A stretch of 64,000 nt of DNA from an uncultured bacterium. Its GTDB lineage: Bacteria > Bacillota > Clostridia > Oscillospirales > Oscillospiraceae. The translations under genes were made by a program, and so were the position numbers. Each line of letters starts with the position of its first letter. The stretch's first letter is position 1. Positions 15,458 to 24,348 of the stretch are shown here, piece after piece. The notes under the pieces were generated by a model, which was not told the origin of the DNA, did not search any database, and was given only the letters and a program-made list of their open reading frames with translations. The stretch is taken from positions 1 to 64,000 of the forward strand of contig CAMWRX010000002.1 of NCBI GenBank assembly GCA_947176765.1, given 5' to 3'.

Positions 15458-16232
15458 CCTCCCTTTCCTGGATCTGCCCGGGGAAACGCTCGTTGATCTG
15501 ATCCTCTATATGGAATGCTTCATCCATCGGGCGGTAGAGGATGAACACCGCGAGGTACAGGATATACCACATACTGAGGAAGGGGATCAGGAAGGCCGTC
15601 CAAGGCAGGAACAGAAACATAATCACCCACCAAGCCACCTGCAGTACCGCCGCCCCCAGAACACGTCCTAAATGAAAGAGGATAAAGAACATCGCGTTTT
15701 TCAGCTGCAAACCTGCCCGTTGGTCGAACAACACGACCTGAGGCCACCAAACAGAGAGTACCATCATAAAGAAGATGGCGGAAAGGCTCAGTATGGCAAT
15801 GGTTCCGATTGTAATCGGCTGCTTGGCCCACCATAAGAGCGCGCCGCTGAAAATAAGGAAGCCCAGAAATACGCACTGAACCACACCTGGGAGAATGGCA
15901 GCGCGCCAATTTTGACGCATGGACTTCTTATAACATACCCACCAGTCGCTTTTGTCGTTTCTAAGCCGCCGCAGGATAATATCATACATACAGGCGACGC
16001 CGGGGCCAGAGATCGCGCCGCCAATGACAGCCGCCGCCAGCATCACAAGGGCGCTGGTTGTCAGTATCGCATATACCATACCAAGTCCGAAGGGGATCAG
16101 AAATACAAGCGTAATAAAGCCCACCAGAAAAAACTCTTTGAAGCTTTTCTCCAAAACCTCGCGATACCGGGCAAAACCTATAGCGCGGCCATATGTGAAA
16201 CGATTTTCGTCATCTGGAAAAAAAAGGCCCAT
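15450..16232 (-). CDS. YesL-family (DUF624) membrane protein
   Basis: 260 residues with about five to six membrane helices and the N-terminal GFARYREVLEKSFKEFFLVG block; RNDKSDWWVCYKKSMRQNWRAA split by hydrophobic helices is characteristic of YesL/DUF624. These proteins are often encoded beside carbohydrate ABC transporters of the LplB/YtcP type, as here, but their job is not known. The ATG at 16232 has GGAGGG six bases ahead; the longer frame upstream has no ribosome site. It lies 12 bp after the lipoprotein gene in the same operon. Confidence 0.8.
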   Translation of the reverse strand: MGLFFPDDENRFTYGRAIGFARYREVLEKSFKEFFLVGFITLVFLIPFGLGMVYAILTTSALVMLAAAVIGGAISGPGVACMYDIILRRLRNDKSDWWVCYKKSMRQNWRAAILPGVVQCVFLGFLIFSGALLWWAKQPITIGTIAILSLSAIFFMMVLSVWWPQVVLFDQRAGLQLKNAMFFILFHLGRVLGAAVLQVAWWVIMFLFLPWTAFLIPFLSMWYILYLAVFILYRPMDEAFHIEDQINERFPGQIQEREDG

Positions 16233-16243
16233 TTTTCGCCCTC

Positions 16244-16834
16244 CTATGTTTCGTTGTAGTGGAAGCCGGACAGGAACTGCTCGAGGAGCGTCTGAGGTTC
16301 CCCCGTGAAGCTGTCCGTACACATGAACTCCACGCTGATGGCCCATTGATCCCGGGCCGCAAACGCCGCTGTGCCGTGGGTATAGGGGTTGTCCTCGCCT
16401 CCAGAAATGAGGGGCATAATTTCATAGCTCTGAGTGCCAAAGGATTTTGTGTAAGTTCCTTCCGCCCCATATGACTGCTTTTCACGCGCAATCCAAGCGC
16501 CTACCGCCTCCTGTGCAGCGTCCGCACTGCGGCATTCCTCCAAAAGTACATAGATTTGTGCGTCATAGACGATGGCCTCATCACCATCAGCGTTGACAAA
16601 ATCCTGCCCGTCACCAGCGGTCCAGGTGGCGTAATAGAGCCCTGATATGGACAGGAGGTCGTTACTCTCGTTCAGCGTGAACCCATCCAGCGGTTCCACG
16701 CCGACATACTCCGCAATCCTGACCCAGCTCTCATCCCAGCCGGCAGGCAGCTCCTGACCTGACGCGGAACAGCCGGCAAGCGCCAGCGCCATCAGCAGCG
16801 CAAATATCCAAATCAGTTTCACCGTGCGTTTCAT
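16244..16834 (-). CDS. Hypothetical lipoprotein
   Basis: 196 residues, family not recognised. The signal ends with a lipobox ALAGC, so it is membrane-tethered outside. The mature part has SWVRIAEYVGVEPLDGF, then IYVLLEECRSADAAQEAVGAW and a final ISVEFMC...LLEQFLSGFHY, suggesting a compact alpha/beta domain. It overlaps the stop of the preceding membrane protein by four bases and sits inside the LacI operon, so it probably works with the fructan importer or senses its state. No enzyme motif is visible. Confidence 0.65.
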   Translation of the reverse strand: MKRTVKLIWIFALLMALALAGCSASGQELPAGWDESWVRIAEYVGVEPLDGFTLNESNDLLSISGLYYATWTAGDGQDFVNADGDEAIVYDAQIYVLLEECRSADAAQEAVGAWIAREKQSYGAEGTYTKSFGTQSYEIMPLISGGEDNPYTHGTAAFAARDQWAISVEFMCTDSFTGEPQTLLEQFLSGFHYNET

Positions 16835-17523
16835 CGCCGCGCTCCTTTTGTGATCACATTCCAGAGGGAATCATTTGCGTCCTGGTTTTTGGCCTGCTTT
16901 TCATCATAAAAACACCTTCTGCCAATATAAAGGCTCTCCAGCGGCTCCTGGTCCACGGCAAGCCCCGCCAGGACAGGGCAGTCGCTCCACTGGAACACCT
17001 TGTCGTCCACCCTGAGGTCGTCCTCTTCCGGCGGGGTCCCGTCCGCTTGGGCAAAGATCTGGTACGCGCTCTGGACGCCGGCAGGGTCCTCCACGATAAA
17101 GAAGTAACTTTCCGCCTCGGTGATGTCGGCTATCAACACCACATCCGCAGCGTAGTTGTAGGACAGGGCGGTCTCCGCATCGCCGCCGCGATTTGTAGCG
17201 TATTCACGCACCTCCGCCGTGACGCGCCCGTCGCCGTTCACATCCTCGCCCAGGGCGGCCAGCTCCCGCTCCAGGGCCTCAACGCAGTCCCCGGGCAGGG
17301 GGTCCGCCCCCACATAGGCGAAGATATAGTCCGGCCTAATCCGCCCGATCCCCAGCATATTCCAAACAATGCTGCCGACGATGGACAGGATGACCGCCCA
17401 GACCACAATCCACAGCTTATTATAGTGGAACCAGTTGGCCAACCGCTTTTTCCCGGTGAGGGGCGGAGGCGGCTCGTTTGGCTTGACATCCTGGTATTTC
17501 TGTTTCAAGTACTCACTGGCCAT
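16831..17523 (-). CDS. Hypothetical single-pass membrane protein
   Basis: 230 residues, family not recognised. A basic, proline-rich cytoplasmic start (KPNEPPPPLTGKKRLANWF) is followed by one helix at about 36-56 (LWIVVWAVILSIVGSIVW) and an outward domain of about 170 residues. That domain contains DVNGDGRVTAEV, which resembles a calcium-binding loop (D-x-N-x-D-x-R). It begins 10 bp after the LacI stop, so it is co-transcribed with the regulator. Its partner may be the adjacent lipoprotein, whose start overlaps its stop. Confidence 0.65.
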   Translation of the reverse strand: MASEYLKQKYQDVKPNEPPPPLTGKKRLANWFHYNKLWIVVWAVILSIVGSIVWNMLGIGRIRPDYIFAYVGADPLPGDCVEALERELAALGEDVNGDGRVTAEVREYATNRGGDAETALSYNYAADVVLIADITEAESYFFIVEDPAGVQSAYQIFAQADGTPPEEDDLRVDDKVFQWSDCPVLAGLAVDQEPLESLYIGRRCFYDEKQAKNQDANDSLWNVITKGARR

Positions 17524-17532
17524 AAGTACCCC

Positions 17533-18522
17533 CTACTTCCAGGTGGTCCCGCCGTACGCGTAGCTGACAGGCAGGCACAGGAGAGATGGAGCCTGGAGGA
17601 GGTTCTTCTCCAAAATCATGCTGACGCACGTTTCGGCGATCTCCTCTACGGGCTGGACGATGGTGGAGCAGTACAGCTCCATGTCCCCAAAATGCCGCGA
17701 CCCGTCAAAGCCGATGATCTGCACATCTTCCGGCACGCGCAGGCCCATACCCTTCAGGGAATTGATGATTTGGTAGGCCAGCGAATCCGTGACGCAGAAA
17801 ATACCGTCGAAATCCAGCTTGCCGTCGTGCAGATGCTCCTGAAGGAATTCCTCAAAGGCGGAATAGGGCGTGCCGTCATCCACGATTTTCAGCGTGTAGG
17901 GGACGTCCAGCGCCTCGCAGGCGCTGATGAAACCGTCCTTGCGCTTGTTGGGCTCGTTGGTCAGTTTGGAGCCGATCCGAAGAAACGCCAGATTTTTGCA
18001 GCCATTCTCCACAAGCTTCTCGGCGGCAAGGCGGCCCCCGCCGTAGTTGTCGCTGGACACGCAGGAGATGAGGGCGCCGAAGTATCGGTCGATCGAGATC
18101 AGCGGTATGTTGGCGGGGATCTTCAAATTGGGATTGTAGGACAGGCAGATGATCCCATCCACCTTCTGCTGCTCGGCCAGTAAGACGACCTCCTGCTCCT
18201 GCTGGGGGTCGAAATCGGTGGCGTAGAAAAGCATCCGATACGACCGCATCGCCAGCGCCTTGTTGATGCAGTTGACCAGCCTGATGAAGAAGGGGTTGAC
18301 CAGGTTTGGCATGATCACCGCCACCAAGAAGGTCTTGTTGCTCCGAAGGCCCTTGGCGTAGCTGTTGACGCGGTAGTCCAGTTCTTTGATGGCCTTTTCC
18401 ACCCGCACGCGGTATTCCTCCCCCACCGGGAGCCCGTTTACCACCTTTGATACCGTGCCCAGCGCCACGCCCGCCTCGCGCGCAACGTCTTTCATGGTAG
18501 GGACTGGTTTTTGTTCTGACAT
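17533..18522 (-). CDS. LacI-family transcriptional regulator of the fructan locus
   Basis: 329 residues. The N-terminal helix-turn-helix reads TMKDVAREAGVALGTVSKVVNG, the LacI/GalR signature, followed by the hinge and a periplasmic-binding-like effector domain (VAVIMPNLVNPFF, DGIICLSYNPN, VQIIGFDGSRHFG). The effector is likely fructose, a fructooligosaccharide or a phosphate of it. It heads an operon ending in fructokinase, and its own promoter carries the AAATATCGTT element, as do the promoters of the ABC genes and the extracellular enzymes. The start ATG follows GAGGTGG. Confidence 0.9.
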   Translation of the reverse strand: MSEQKPVPTMKDVAREAGVALGTVSKVVNGLPVGEEYRVRVEKAIKELDYRVNSYAKGLRSNKTFLVAVIMPNLVNPFFIRLVNCINKALAMRSYRMLFYATDFDPQQEQEVVLLAEQQKVDGIICLSYNPNLKIPANIPLISIDRYFGALISCVSSDNYGGGRLAAEKLVENGCKNLAFLRIGSKLTNEPNKRKDGFISACEALDVPYTLKIVDDGTPYSAFEEFLQEHLHDGKLDFDGIFCVTDSLAYQIINSLKGMGLRVPEDVQIIGFDGSRHFGDMELYCSTIVQPVEEIAETCVSMILEKNLLQAPSLLCLPVSYAYGGTTWK

Positions 18523-18859
18523 GGTGCCACCTCGGTTTCATGAATTCAGCGGTGAAATATCGTTATATTCAGTATAACCGAACCCACACGGTTTGTAAAG
18601 GGATTCATGAAATAATCCCGGGAGCATAGTATACAAAATGAATCGTTATTTTTTGTGCAGATAAACAATTCTTAAGACTTATAGCAACATTATACGAAAA
18701 ACCCGTTGACTTTCCAGGGGGATGTGTGCTACTGTTATCTCGCTTGCAAAATATCGTTTCTCCGTAGAGCTGAATTCGGGCACAGGCTGGTGACCCGACC
18801 TGGGTTCGGCGCCCAACCTAAACCCTGAGAACAACGATTCAAGAGGAGGGATACCCCGC
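18523..18859. promoter_or_regulatory. 337-bp divergent control region of the fructan locus
   Basis: Minus side: TTTACA (18599-18594), 17 bp, TATACT (18576-18571) drives lacI, with operator-like TGAAATATCGTTATATTCA at 18553-18571 touching the -10. Plus side: TTGACT (18706-18711), 18 bp, TACTGT (18730-18735) drives the ABC genes, with GCAAAATATCGTTTCT at 18746-18761. The ABC leader then runs about 95 bases to the GTG start and holds no gene. Confidence 0.7.
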
Positions 18860-19813
18860 GTGAGTAACTCGACAAAAACAGCAAGGCGCACGGCGTCTGA
18901 AGGCGCAGTCAGGCTCCACAAGAAAACGCTCGGGACGCGTGTCGCCGAGAACTGGCAGTTGTATCTGCTGCTGGTGATCCCCGTCGTCATCACCATCATC
19001 TATAAGTACATCCCTATGTACGGCGTGCAGATCGCCTTCCGCAATTACAAGCCCGCTCAGGGTTTCTTCGGAAGCAAGTGGGTAGGCTTTGACTGGTTTG
19101 AGCGGTTCTTCACCGCCCCCACCTTCCGGCGGATGATCATCAACACCGTCAAGCTCAGTCTGTTCAGCCTGCTGTGGAGCTTCCCGGTGCCCATTATCCT
19201 GTCCCTGGCGATCAACCAGCTGCGGTTCAAGGGCTTCAGGAAGGTTGTCCAGACCATCCTGTACGCCCCGCACTTTATCTCCATCATGGTCGTCTGCGGT
19301 ATGATCCGCATCTTCCTGAGCCCTTACGGCGGCCTCATCAACCTGCTGCTCGGCCAGTCCATTGACTTCATGACCGTGCCCGGGGCGTTCCGCACGATTT
19401 ACATTGCCTCCGGCATCTGGCAGGACGCCGGCTGGGGCTGCATCATCTATCTGGCCACCCTGTCCGCGGTGGACCCCGGCCTCTATGAGGCGGCCAAGAT
19501 CGACGGCGCGTCCATGTTCCAGCGTATCCTCAACATCGACGTGCCCGAGCTGCTGCCCATGATTATCCTCCAGCTCATCATGGCTGCCAGCGGCATCATG
19601 AGCGTAGGCTTCGAGAAAGTCTTCCTGCTCCAGACCCAGCTCAACAAGGTCACCAGCGACGTCATCGCGGTGTACGTCTACGAACAAGGTATCGTTGACC
19701 ACGCATACAGCTATTCGACGGCAATCGGCCTCTTTAACACGGTCATCAACATCATCCTGCTGGTTATCGTGAACAACATCGCCAAGAAGGCCGCCGATGT
19801 CAGCTTCGTTTAA
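18860..19813 (+). CDS. ABC sugar permease, LplB type
   Basis: 317 residues with six predicted membrane helices and the EAA-loop YEAAKIDGASMFQRILNIDVP that contacts the ATPase. LLLVIPVVITIIYKYIPMYG and IAFRNYKPAQGFFGSKWVGF are hallmarks of the LplB/YteP polysaccharide-type permeases that import oligosaccharides. The start is GTG at 18860 behind GAGGAGGG. It is first in the operon permease-permease-binding protein. No ATPase gene is in the locus, so it likely borrows a shared MsmX-type ATPase, as known for this transporter class. Substrate is inferred to be fructan oligosaccharides. Confidence 0.88.
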   Translation: MSNSTKTARRTASEGAVRLHKKTLGTRVAENWQLYLLLVIPVVITIIYKYIPMYGVQIAFRNYKPAQGFFGSKWVGFDWFERFFTAPTFRRMIINTVKLSLFSLLWSFPVPIILSLAINQLRFKGFRKVVQTILYAPHFISIMVVCGMIRIFLSPYGGLINLLLGQSIDFMTVPGAFRTIYIASGIWQDAGWGCIIYLATLSAVDPGLYEAAKIDGASMFQRILNIDVPELLPMIILQLIMAASGIMSVGFEKVFLLQTQLNKVTSDVIAVYVYEQGIVDHAYSYSTAIGLFNTVINIILLVIVNNIAKKAADVSFV

Positions 19814-19826
19814 GGAGGTGCGGGGA

Positions 19827-20714
19827 ATGAAAAGTAAAACCGGTACCGGCCTGTCTGACAAGGCCAGCGACATTATCCTGGTGGTTTTGTGTACGGTGAT
19901 CATGCTGGTCATCGCCTATCCCCTGTACTACGTCATCGTCGCCTCTGTGTCCGACCCCTACGACGTGTACGCCGGCAAGACCTTCCTGCTGCCCAGCAAG
20001 TTCACGCTGGAGGGCTACAGCGCCGTCTTTGCCAACTCCAACCTGTTCAACGGCTTTATCAACTCCGTGAAATACACCATTGTGGGCACCCTCTACTCGG
20101 TGGTCACCGTGTACATCACCGCCTATCCCCTCAGCCAGAAGAACCTGCCCGGCCGTAAGTGGATCAGCATCTTCTTCGTCATCACCATGTACTTCGGCGG
20201 CGGCCTGATCCCCACCTACCTGGTGGTCCGGGACACCGGCCTGCTGAACAATATGTGGGCGCTGTTTCTTCCCGGCGGCGTGGGCATGGGCAACGTCATC
20301 ATCGTGCGCAACTTCTTTGAGAACAACGTACCCAAGGAGCTCACCGAGGCGGCGGAGATTGACGGCGCCAGCAAGATGACCGTTTTCCTGCGGGTGGTGG
20401 TCCCCCTGAGCCGCTCCATCATGGCCGTGATCGTGGTGTTCTCCATGGTGGCCTTCTGGAACGACTGGTTCACCGCCCTGATCTACCTGCAGAAGGATCA
20501 GTACCCCTTCCCGCTGGTGCTGCGCGGCATCCTGATCACCACCGAGGCCATGAGCAGCATGACCGACGGCATGGGTTATGCCGAGGCAAACCGTATGACC
20601 GAGCTGGTCAAGTTCGCCTCCATGATCGTGGCGGCCGCCCCCATGCTGGCCATCTACCCCTTCGTCCAGAAGTACTTCGAGCAGGGTTTCATGACCGGCG
20701 CGGTCAAGGGGTGA
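19827..20714 (+). CDS. ABC sugar permease, YtcP/LplC type
   Basis: 295 residues, six helices. The EAA motif reads LTEAAEIDGASKMTVFLRVV, and DPYDVYAGKTFLLPSKFTLEGY is typical of the second permease of the LplBC class. The ATG at 19827 follows GGAGGTGCGGGG; an earlier in-frame ATG at 19797 lies inside the preceding gene and has no ribosome site. It pairs with the upstream permease to form the importer channel. The stop is followed immediately by a cluster of four hairpins that may lower or protect downstream transcript. Confidence 0.88.
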   Translation: MKSKTGTGLSDKASDIILVVLCTVIMLVIAYPLYYVIVASVSDPYDVYAGKTFLLPSKFTLEGYSAVFANSNLFNGFINSVKYTIVGTLYSVVTVYITAYPLSQKNLPGRKWISIFFVITMYFGGGLIPTYLVVRDTGLLNNMWALFLPGGVGMGNVIIVRNFFENNVPKELTEAAEIDGASKMTVFLRVVVPLSRSIMAVIVVFSMVAFWNDWFTALIYLQKDQYPFPLVLRGILITTEAMSSMTDGMGYAEANRMTELVKFASMIVAAAPMLAIYPFVQKYFEQGFMTGAVKG

Positions 20715-20835
20715 GGCGGCGCAAGCGCCGCCGGGCCGGTCGTTGGGCCGCAAAGCGGCCCAATGACGGCCCCAGGGCAGCGCACCCGCGCTGCCGGACC
20801 AGTCGTTGGGCCACAGAGTGGCCCAATGACGGTCC
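20715..20835 (+). repeat. Two tandem copies of a paired-hairpin element
   Basis: Four stems in a row: GGCGGCG/CGCCGCC (20715-20732), a 40-base stem opening GGGCCGGTCGTTGGGCC (20733-20772), GGCAGCGC/GCGCTGCC (20776-20795) and a 40-base stem opening GGACCAGTCGTTGGGCC (20796-20835). The second pair repeats the first with compensating changes in the stems. No T run follows, so it is more likely an mRNA stabiliser or attenuator between permease and binding-protein genes. Confidence 0.75.
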
Positions 20836-20889
20836 CTGTCTGAAAATCATCAAAGATTTTAAATTGTTATAAAAGGAGCGTCGAACCAT

Positions 20890-22539
20890 ATGAAAATGAA
20901 CGTAAAGCGGATCATGGCCTCCGCCTTGGCGGCGGCCATGGCCCTGAGCCTTGCTGCCTGCAGCAAGGGCGCCGAGAAGCGCGGCGACGAGAACCAGAAC
21001 GAGTTCCTCATCGTGGGCGGTATGTCCACCCTGAGCAGCGGCAACGACAGCAACCCCGTCCTGATGGAGCTGGCAGAGAACGCCGGTGTTGAGATCGAGT
21101 GGGACCTCATGAGCGACTCCCTGGGCGAAAAGGTGGGCGTGCTCATCGGCGGCAACCAACTGCCCGATGCCTTCATCGCCGTGAACTTCAGTGCCACCGA
21201 TATTAATGATTACGGCGAGGACGGCACCTTTATCGACCTGACCGACTACATCACCCCCGAGATTATGCCCAACCTGTCCGCCATTCTGGAGGAGCATCCC
21301 GAGATTAAGTCCGCCATCACCCAGGCCGACGGCAAGATTTACGGCCTGCCCTCCGCCGAGATGATGGGCACTGCTGCCGTGGGTGCCAGCGATGACATGA
21401 GCATCTATTCCATCCCCGAGTTCTCCATGATCAACAAGACCTGGCTGGATGAGCTGGGCCTGGACATCCCCACCAACCTGACCGAGCTCCACGACGCCCT
21501 GGTCGCCTTCAAGGACAATGATATGGCCACCCGCAACGGCAACGCTGCCGGTTCCACCATTCCCATGTCCACTGGCTATGACCAGTGGTGCTGGGGCCAG
21601 GAGATCTTCTACGCCGGCTTCGGTTTCACCAACTTTACCAGCGACGTCTGCGCCGACCTGGTGGCCAACCCCGATGGCTCCGTGGAGTTCGTCAGCGCCA
21701 CCGACAAGTACCGCGACGCGGTCTCCTACTTCCACGACTGGTACGCCGAGGGCCTGATGGATCTGGAGATGTTCTCCCAGAGCACCAGCCAGCTCATCGC
21801 CAAGGTGTCCCAGGGCCGCGTGGGTGTGACCACTTGGTGGTACATTGAGGAGATTGCCGGCGAGCATTCCGACGATTTTGTATTCCTGCCCCCGATGTAC
21901 GGCCCCGAGGGCACCGAGTATGCCAACACCCGCAACGTCACTGTCCGCGCCGGTACGCCCATCTCTTCCGGCAACCTGAACATCACCAGCGCCTGCGGCA
22001 ACCCCGAGCTGCTGTGCAAGTACTTCGACCAGTGGTATGATCCCGAGATCGTCATGCAGCTCCAGTACGCCCCCATCGGCATCTACTTCTCTGAGAAGGA
22101 TGCCAACGGTGTGTGGCAGGTCATCTCCGAGGATGCCGCCCAGGCTCAGTTTGGCAAGAGCTCCGGCGAGCTGAAGGGCCAGTATGAGGTCTACGGCCCC
22201 CGCCTGATCCTGCCTGAGTACTACAACAGCGTGTTCTATATGGAGGACCGTGCCACCGAGCGTCTGGAGAACCTGATGAACGAGTGGATGCCCTATGTGG
22301 ACAACACCGTGTATTACCCCGCCGACGTCACCTTCACCAACGATGAGCTGGAGACCATCAGCCGCTATAAGGCCGACTTTGTCAGCCAGGTCGCGGAGTA
22401 TGAGGGCACTTGGCTGAAGAACGGCGGCCCCACCGACGACGAGTGGAACGCCTACCTTCAGATGCTGGAGGACAGCTGCGGCATGAGCCGTCTGCTGGAT
22501 GTGTATCAGGCGGCCTACGACCGCTACATGGGCAAGTAA
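20890..22539 (+). CDS. ABC sugar-binding lipoprotein (LplA-type)
   Basis: 549 residues with a lipobox (LAAC). The large size and blocks such as EWDLMSDSLGEKVGVLIGG, LPDAFIA, IDLTDYI, LDELGLDIPTNLTEL and GRVGVTTWWYIEE fit the LplA/YtcQ family of family 1 solute-binding proteins that hand oligosaccharides to LplBC permeases. It is the likely receptor for fructan fragments released by the surface GH32. Its ribosome site AAAGGAG lies after the hairpin cluster, which may allow higher expression than the permeases. Codons are strongly GC3-rich, suggesting high expression. Confidence 0.88.
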   Translation: MKMNVKRIMASALAAAMALSLAACSKGAEKRGDENQNEFLIVGGMSTLSSGNDSNPVLMELAENAGVEIEWDLMSDSLGEKVGVLIGGNQLPDAFIAVNFSATDINDYGEDGTFIDLTDYITPEIMPNLSAILEEHPEIKSAITQADGKIYGLPSAEMMGTAAVGASDDMSIYSIPEFSMINKTWLDELGLDIPTNLTELHDALVAFKDNDMATRNGNAAGSTIPMSTGYDQWCWGQEIFYAGFGFTNFTSDVCADLVANPDGSVEFVSATDKYRDAVSYFHDWYAEGLMDLEMFSQSTSQLIAKVSQGRVGVTTWWYIEEIAGEHSDDFVFLPPMYGPEGTEYANTRNVTVRAGTPISSGNLNITSACGNPELLCKYFDQWYDPEIVMQLQYAPIGIYFSEKDANGVWQVISEDAAQAQFGKSSGELKGQYEVYGPRLILPEYYNSVFYMEDRATERLENLMNEWMPYVDNTVYYPADVTFTNDELETISRYKADFVSQVAEYEGTWLKNGGPTDDEWNAYLQMLEDSCGMSRLLDVYQAAYDRYMGK

Positions 22540-22580
22540 GTAATTCCCTTTACGCAAAGGAATAGCCTTTGCCCGCTTTC

Positions 22581-22616
22581 AGCCCGCCGGGCCGGTTCCC
22601 CGGTCCGACGGGCTCT
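22581..22616 (+). terminator. Terminator of the ABC operon
   Basis: AGCCCGCCGGGCCGG, a TTCC loop and CCGGTCCGACGGGCT form a long stem followed by CTTTTTG. Confidence 0.85.
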
Positions 22617-22752
22617 TTTTGCCCAACAATTTGAAAGGGATTAGGCGGGTTTTCAGTTTTTACCATTAAAGGATAGAAATATGTTACCATAATGATTACA
22701 TATTTGTGTGCTTTAATTTGACTGCTATTTTGCCAAATGGAGGACGATTCAG

Positions 22753-24243
22753 ATGATCAGTGAAACCTTGCAGAAAGCCCGGGAATTTGAATCCCATTAT
22801 GGTTCTTTCATCCCGGCAGACCAGCGTCCCGCTTTCCATGTTACCCCTACCATCGGTTGGATGAACGACCCAAACGGCTTCTCCCCCTATAAAGGGGAGT
22901 ACCATCTGTTCTACCAGTATCATCCCTACTCCAACGAGTGGGGGCCCATGCATTGGGGACATCTGAAAACAAAGGATTTCATCGCCTGGGAGCGGCTGCC
23001 CGTGGCTATAGCCCCGGACGAGTCCTACGATGCCTCCGGCTGTTTCTCCGGCAGCGCCATTGAGCTGCCCGATGGGCGTCAGCTGTTGCTGTACACCGGC
23101 GTGCAGCGGCATCATAATAAAGAGGGCTTTATCCAGGACATCCAGGCCCAGTGCGTGGCCATCGGGGACGGGGTAGACTATGAGAAATGTGGAGAGAACC
23201 CGGTGCTGGGGGCAGCGGATTTACCGGAAGGCGGCAGCTTCATCGACTTCCGGGACCCCAAGATCTGGCAGGAGGCGGACGGAACCTACTATGCTGTCAT
23301 CGGAAACCGCACGGAGGACACCAGCGGCGCGATCCTGCTGTACTGCAGCACCGACGGGTTGAAGTGGGAGCTTGCCCGCACTCTGGACCGTTGCAACAAC
23401 CAGTATGGGAAGATGTGGGAGTGCCCGGATTTCTTCGTCCTGGACGGTGTACACGTCCTGCTTACCAGCCCCCAGGAGATGAGCCCCATCGGCTTGGAAT
23501 TCCATGCGGGCAACGGCACTGTGTGCCTCATCGGGGACTACGATCCCGCTGGGAAAGGCTTTGTTCGGCGGTATGCGCAGGCTATTGACTACGGTCTGGA
23601 CTTCTACGCGCCTCAGACCCTGCTGACTCCTGATGGGCGGCGGGTAATGATCGCCTGGATGCAGAACTGGAGTACTGTGGGGGCAAAGCCTTACAACTGC
23701 CGCTGGTTTGGCCAGATGACCCTGCCCCGTGAGCTGTCGGTGAAGAATGGGCGGCTTTACCAGAACCCGGTGCGGGAGTTCGAGGGCTACCGGGAGCGCT
23801 GTGTCATACACAACAACATTCCTGTATGCAGTGAGGTGAATCTGCCCGGTATCCAGGGCCGGATGCTGGACATGACTGTGACGGTCCGGCCCACCGGCAG
23901 CGAGCCCTACCGCTGGTTCCGCGTCCGGGTGGCAAAGGACGGCGAGCATGAGACCATCATCCGCTACCGTCCGGATCAGGGCACCATCAAGATTGATCGT
24001 ACCCGCAGCGGCTTGCCCCACGACATCGTCCATACCCGCAGCTTCCTGGTGTCCTATCGGGAGGGCGAAATCAAGCTGCGCATTATCCTGGACCGGTTCA
24101 GCCTGGAGGTATTCGTCAACGACGGCGAGCAGGCCGCCAGCACGGTCATTTACACCCGCCAGGAGGCGGATGCCATCACCTTTGAGGCCGGCGGGGCCGC
24201 GCTGATGGATGTGGAAAAGTATGATATTGTTCTAGATCAGTGA
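22753..24243 (+). CDS. GH32 beta-fructosidase / sucrose-6-phosphate hydrolase, cytoplasmic
   Basis: 496 residues without a signal peptide. All three GH32 catalytic motifs are canonical: WMNDPNG with nucleophile D39, FRDP with D168, and WECPD with acid/base E223. The C-terminal sandwich (LRIILDRFSLEVFVNDGEQ) is intact. It splits the oligofructans or sucrose brought in by the ABC system to fructose, which the fructokinase then uses. The start ATG lies 7 bp after GGAGG. It follows the ABC operon terminator by about 140 bp, so it likely has its own promoter; I saw no convincing copy of the AAATATCGTT operator there. Whether it prefers a phosphorylated substrate cannot be told. Confidence 0.92.
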   Translation: MISETLQKAREFESHYGSFIPADQRPAFHVTPTIGWMNDPNGFSPYKGEYHLFYQYHPYSNEWGPMHWGHLKTKDFIAWERLPVAIAPDESYDASGCFSGSAIELPDGRQLLLYTGVQRHHNKEGFIQDIQAQCVAIGDGVDYEKCGENPVLGAADLPEGGSFIDFRDPKIWQEADGTYYAVIGNRTEDTSGAILLYCSTDGLKWELARTLDRCNNQYGKMWECPDFFVLDGVHVLLTSPQEMSPIGLEFHAGNGTVCLIGDYDPAGKGFVRRYAQAIDYGLDFYAPQTLLTPDGRRVMIAWMQNWSTVGAKPYNCRWFGQMTLPRELSVKNGRLYQNPVREFEGYRERCVIHNNIPVCSEVNLPGIQGRMLDMTVTVRPTGSEPYRWFRVRVAKDGEHETIIRYRPDQGTIKIDRTRSGLPHDIVHTRSFLVSYREGEIKLRIILDRFSLEVFVNDGEQAASTVIYTRQEADAITFEAGGAALMDVEKYDIVLDQ

Positions 24244-24348
24244 TCTTCGATCCAGAACAGATAGGGTATACTTCTTTGGGGTATCCTATCTAATAGGCAT
24301 GCAATGTGTATTCATGGTATATATACTACAAACAAGTATATCTCGATC

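Noticed and set aside
20704-22557. 617-codon minus-strand frame opposite the sugar-binding protein
   Set aside because: Antisense shadow of a highly expressed gene with biased third positions; the translation resembles no protein.
22640-22752. Possible fourth LacI operator before the intracellular GH32 (GAAATATGTTACC)
   Set aside because: It lacks the central CG of the other three sites and has no good promoter next to it.
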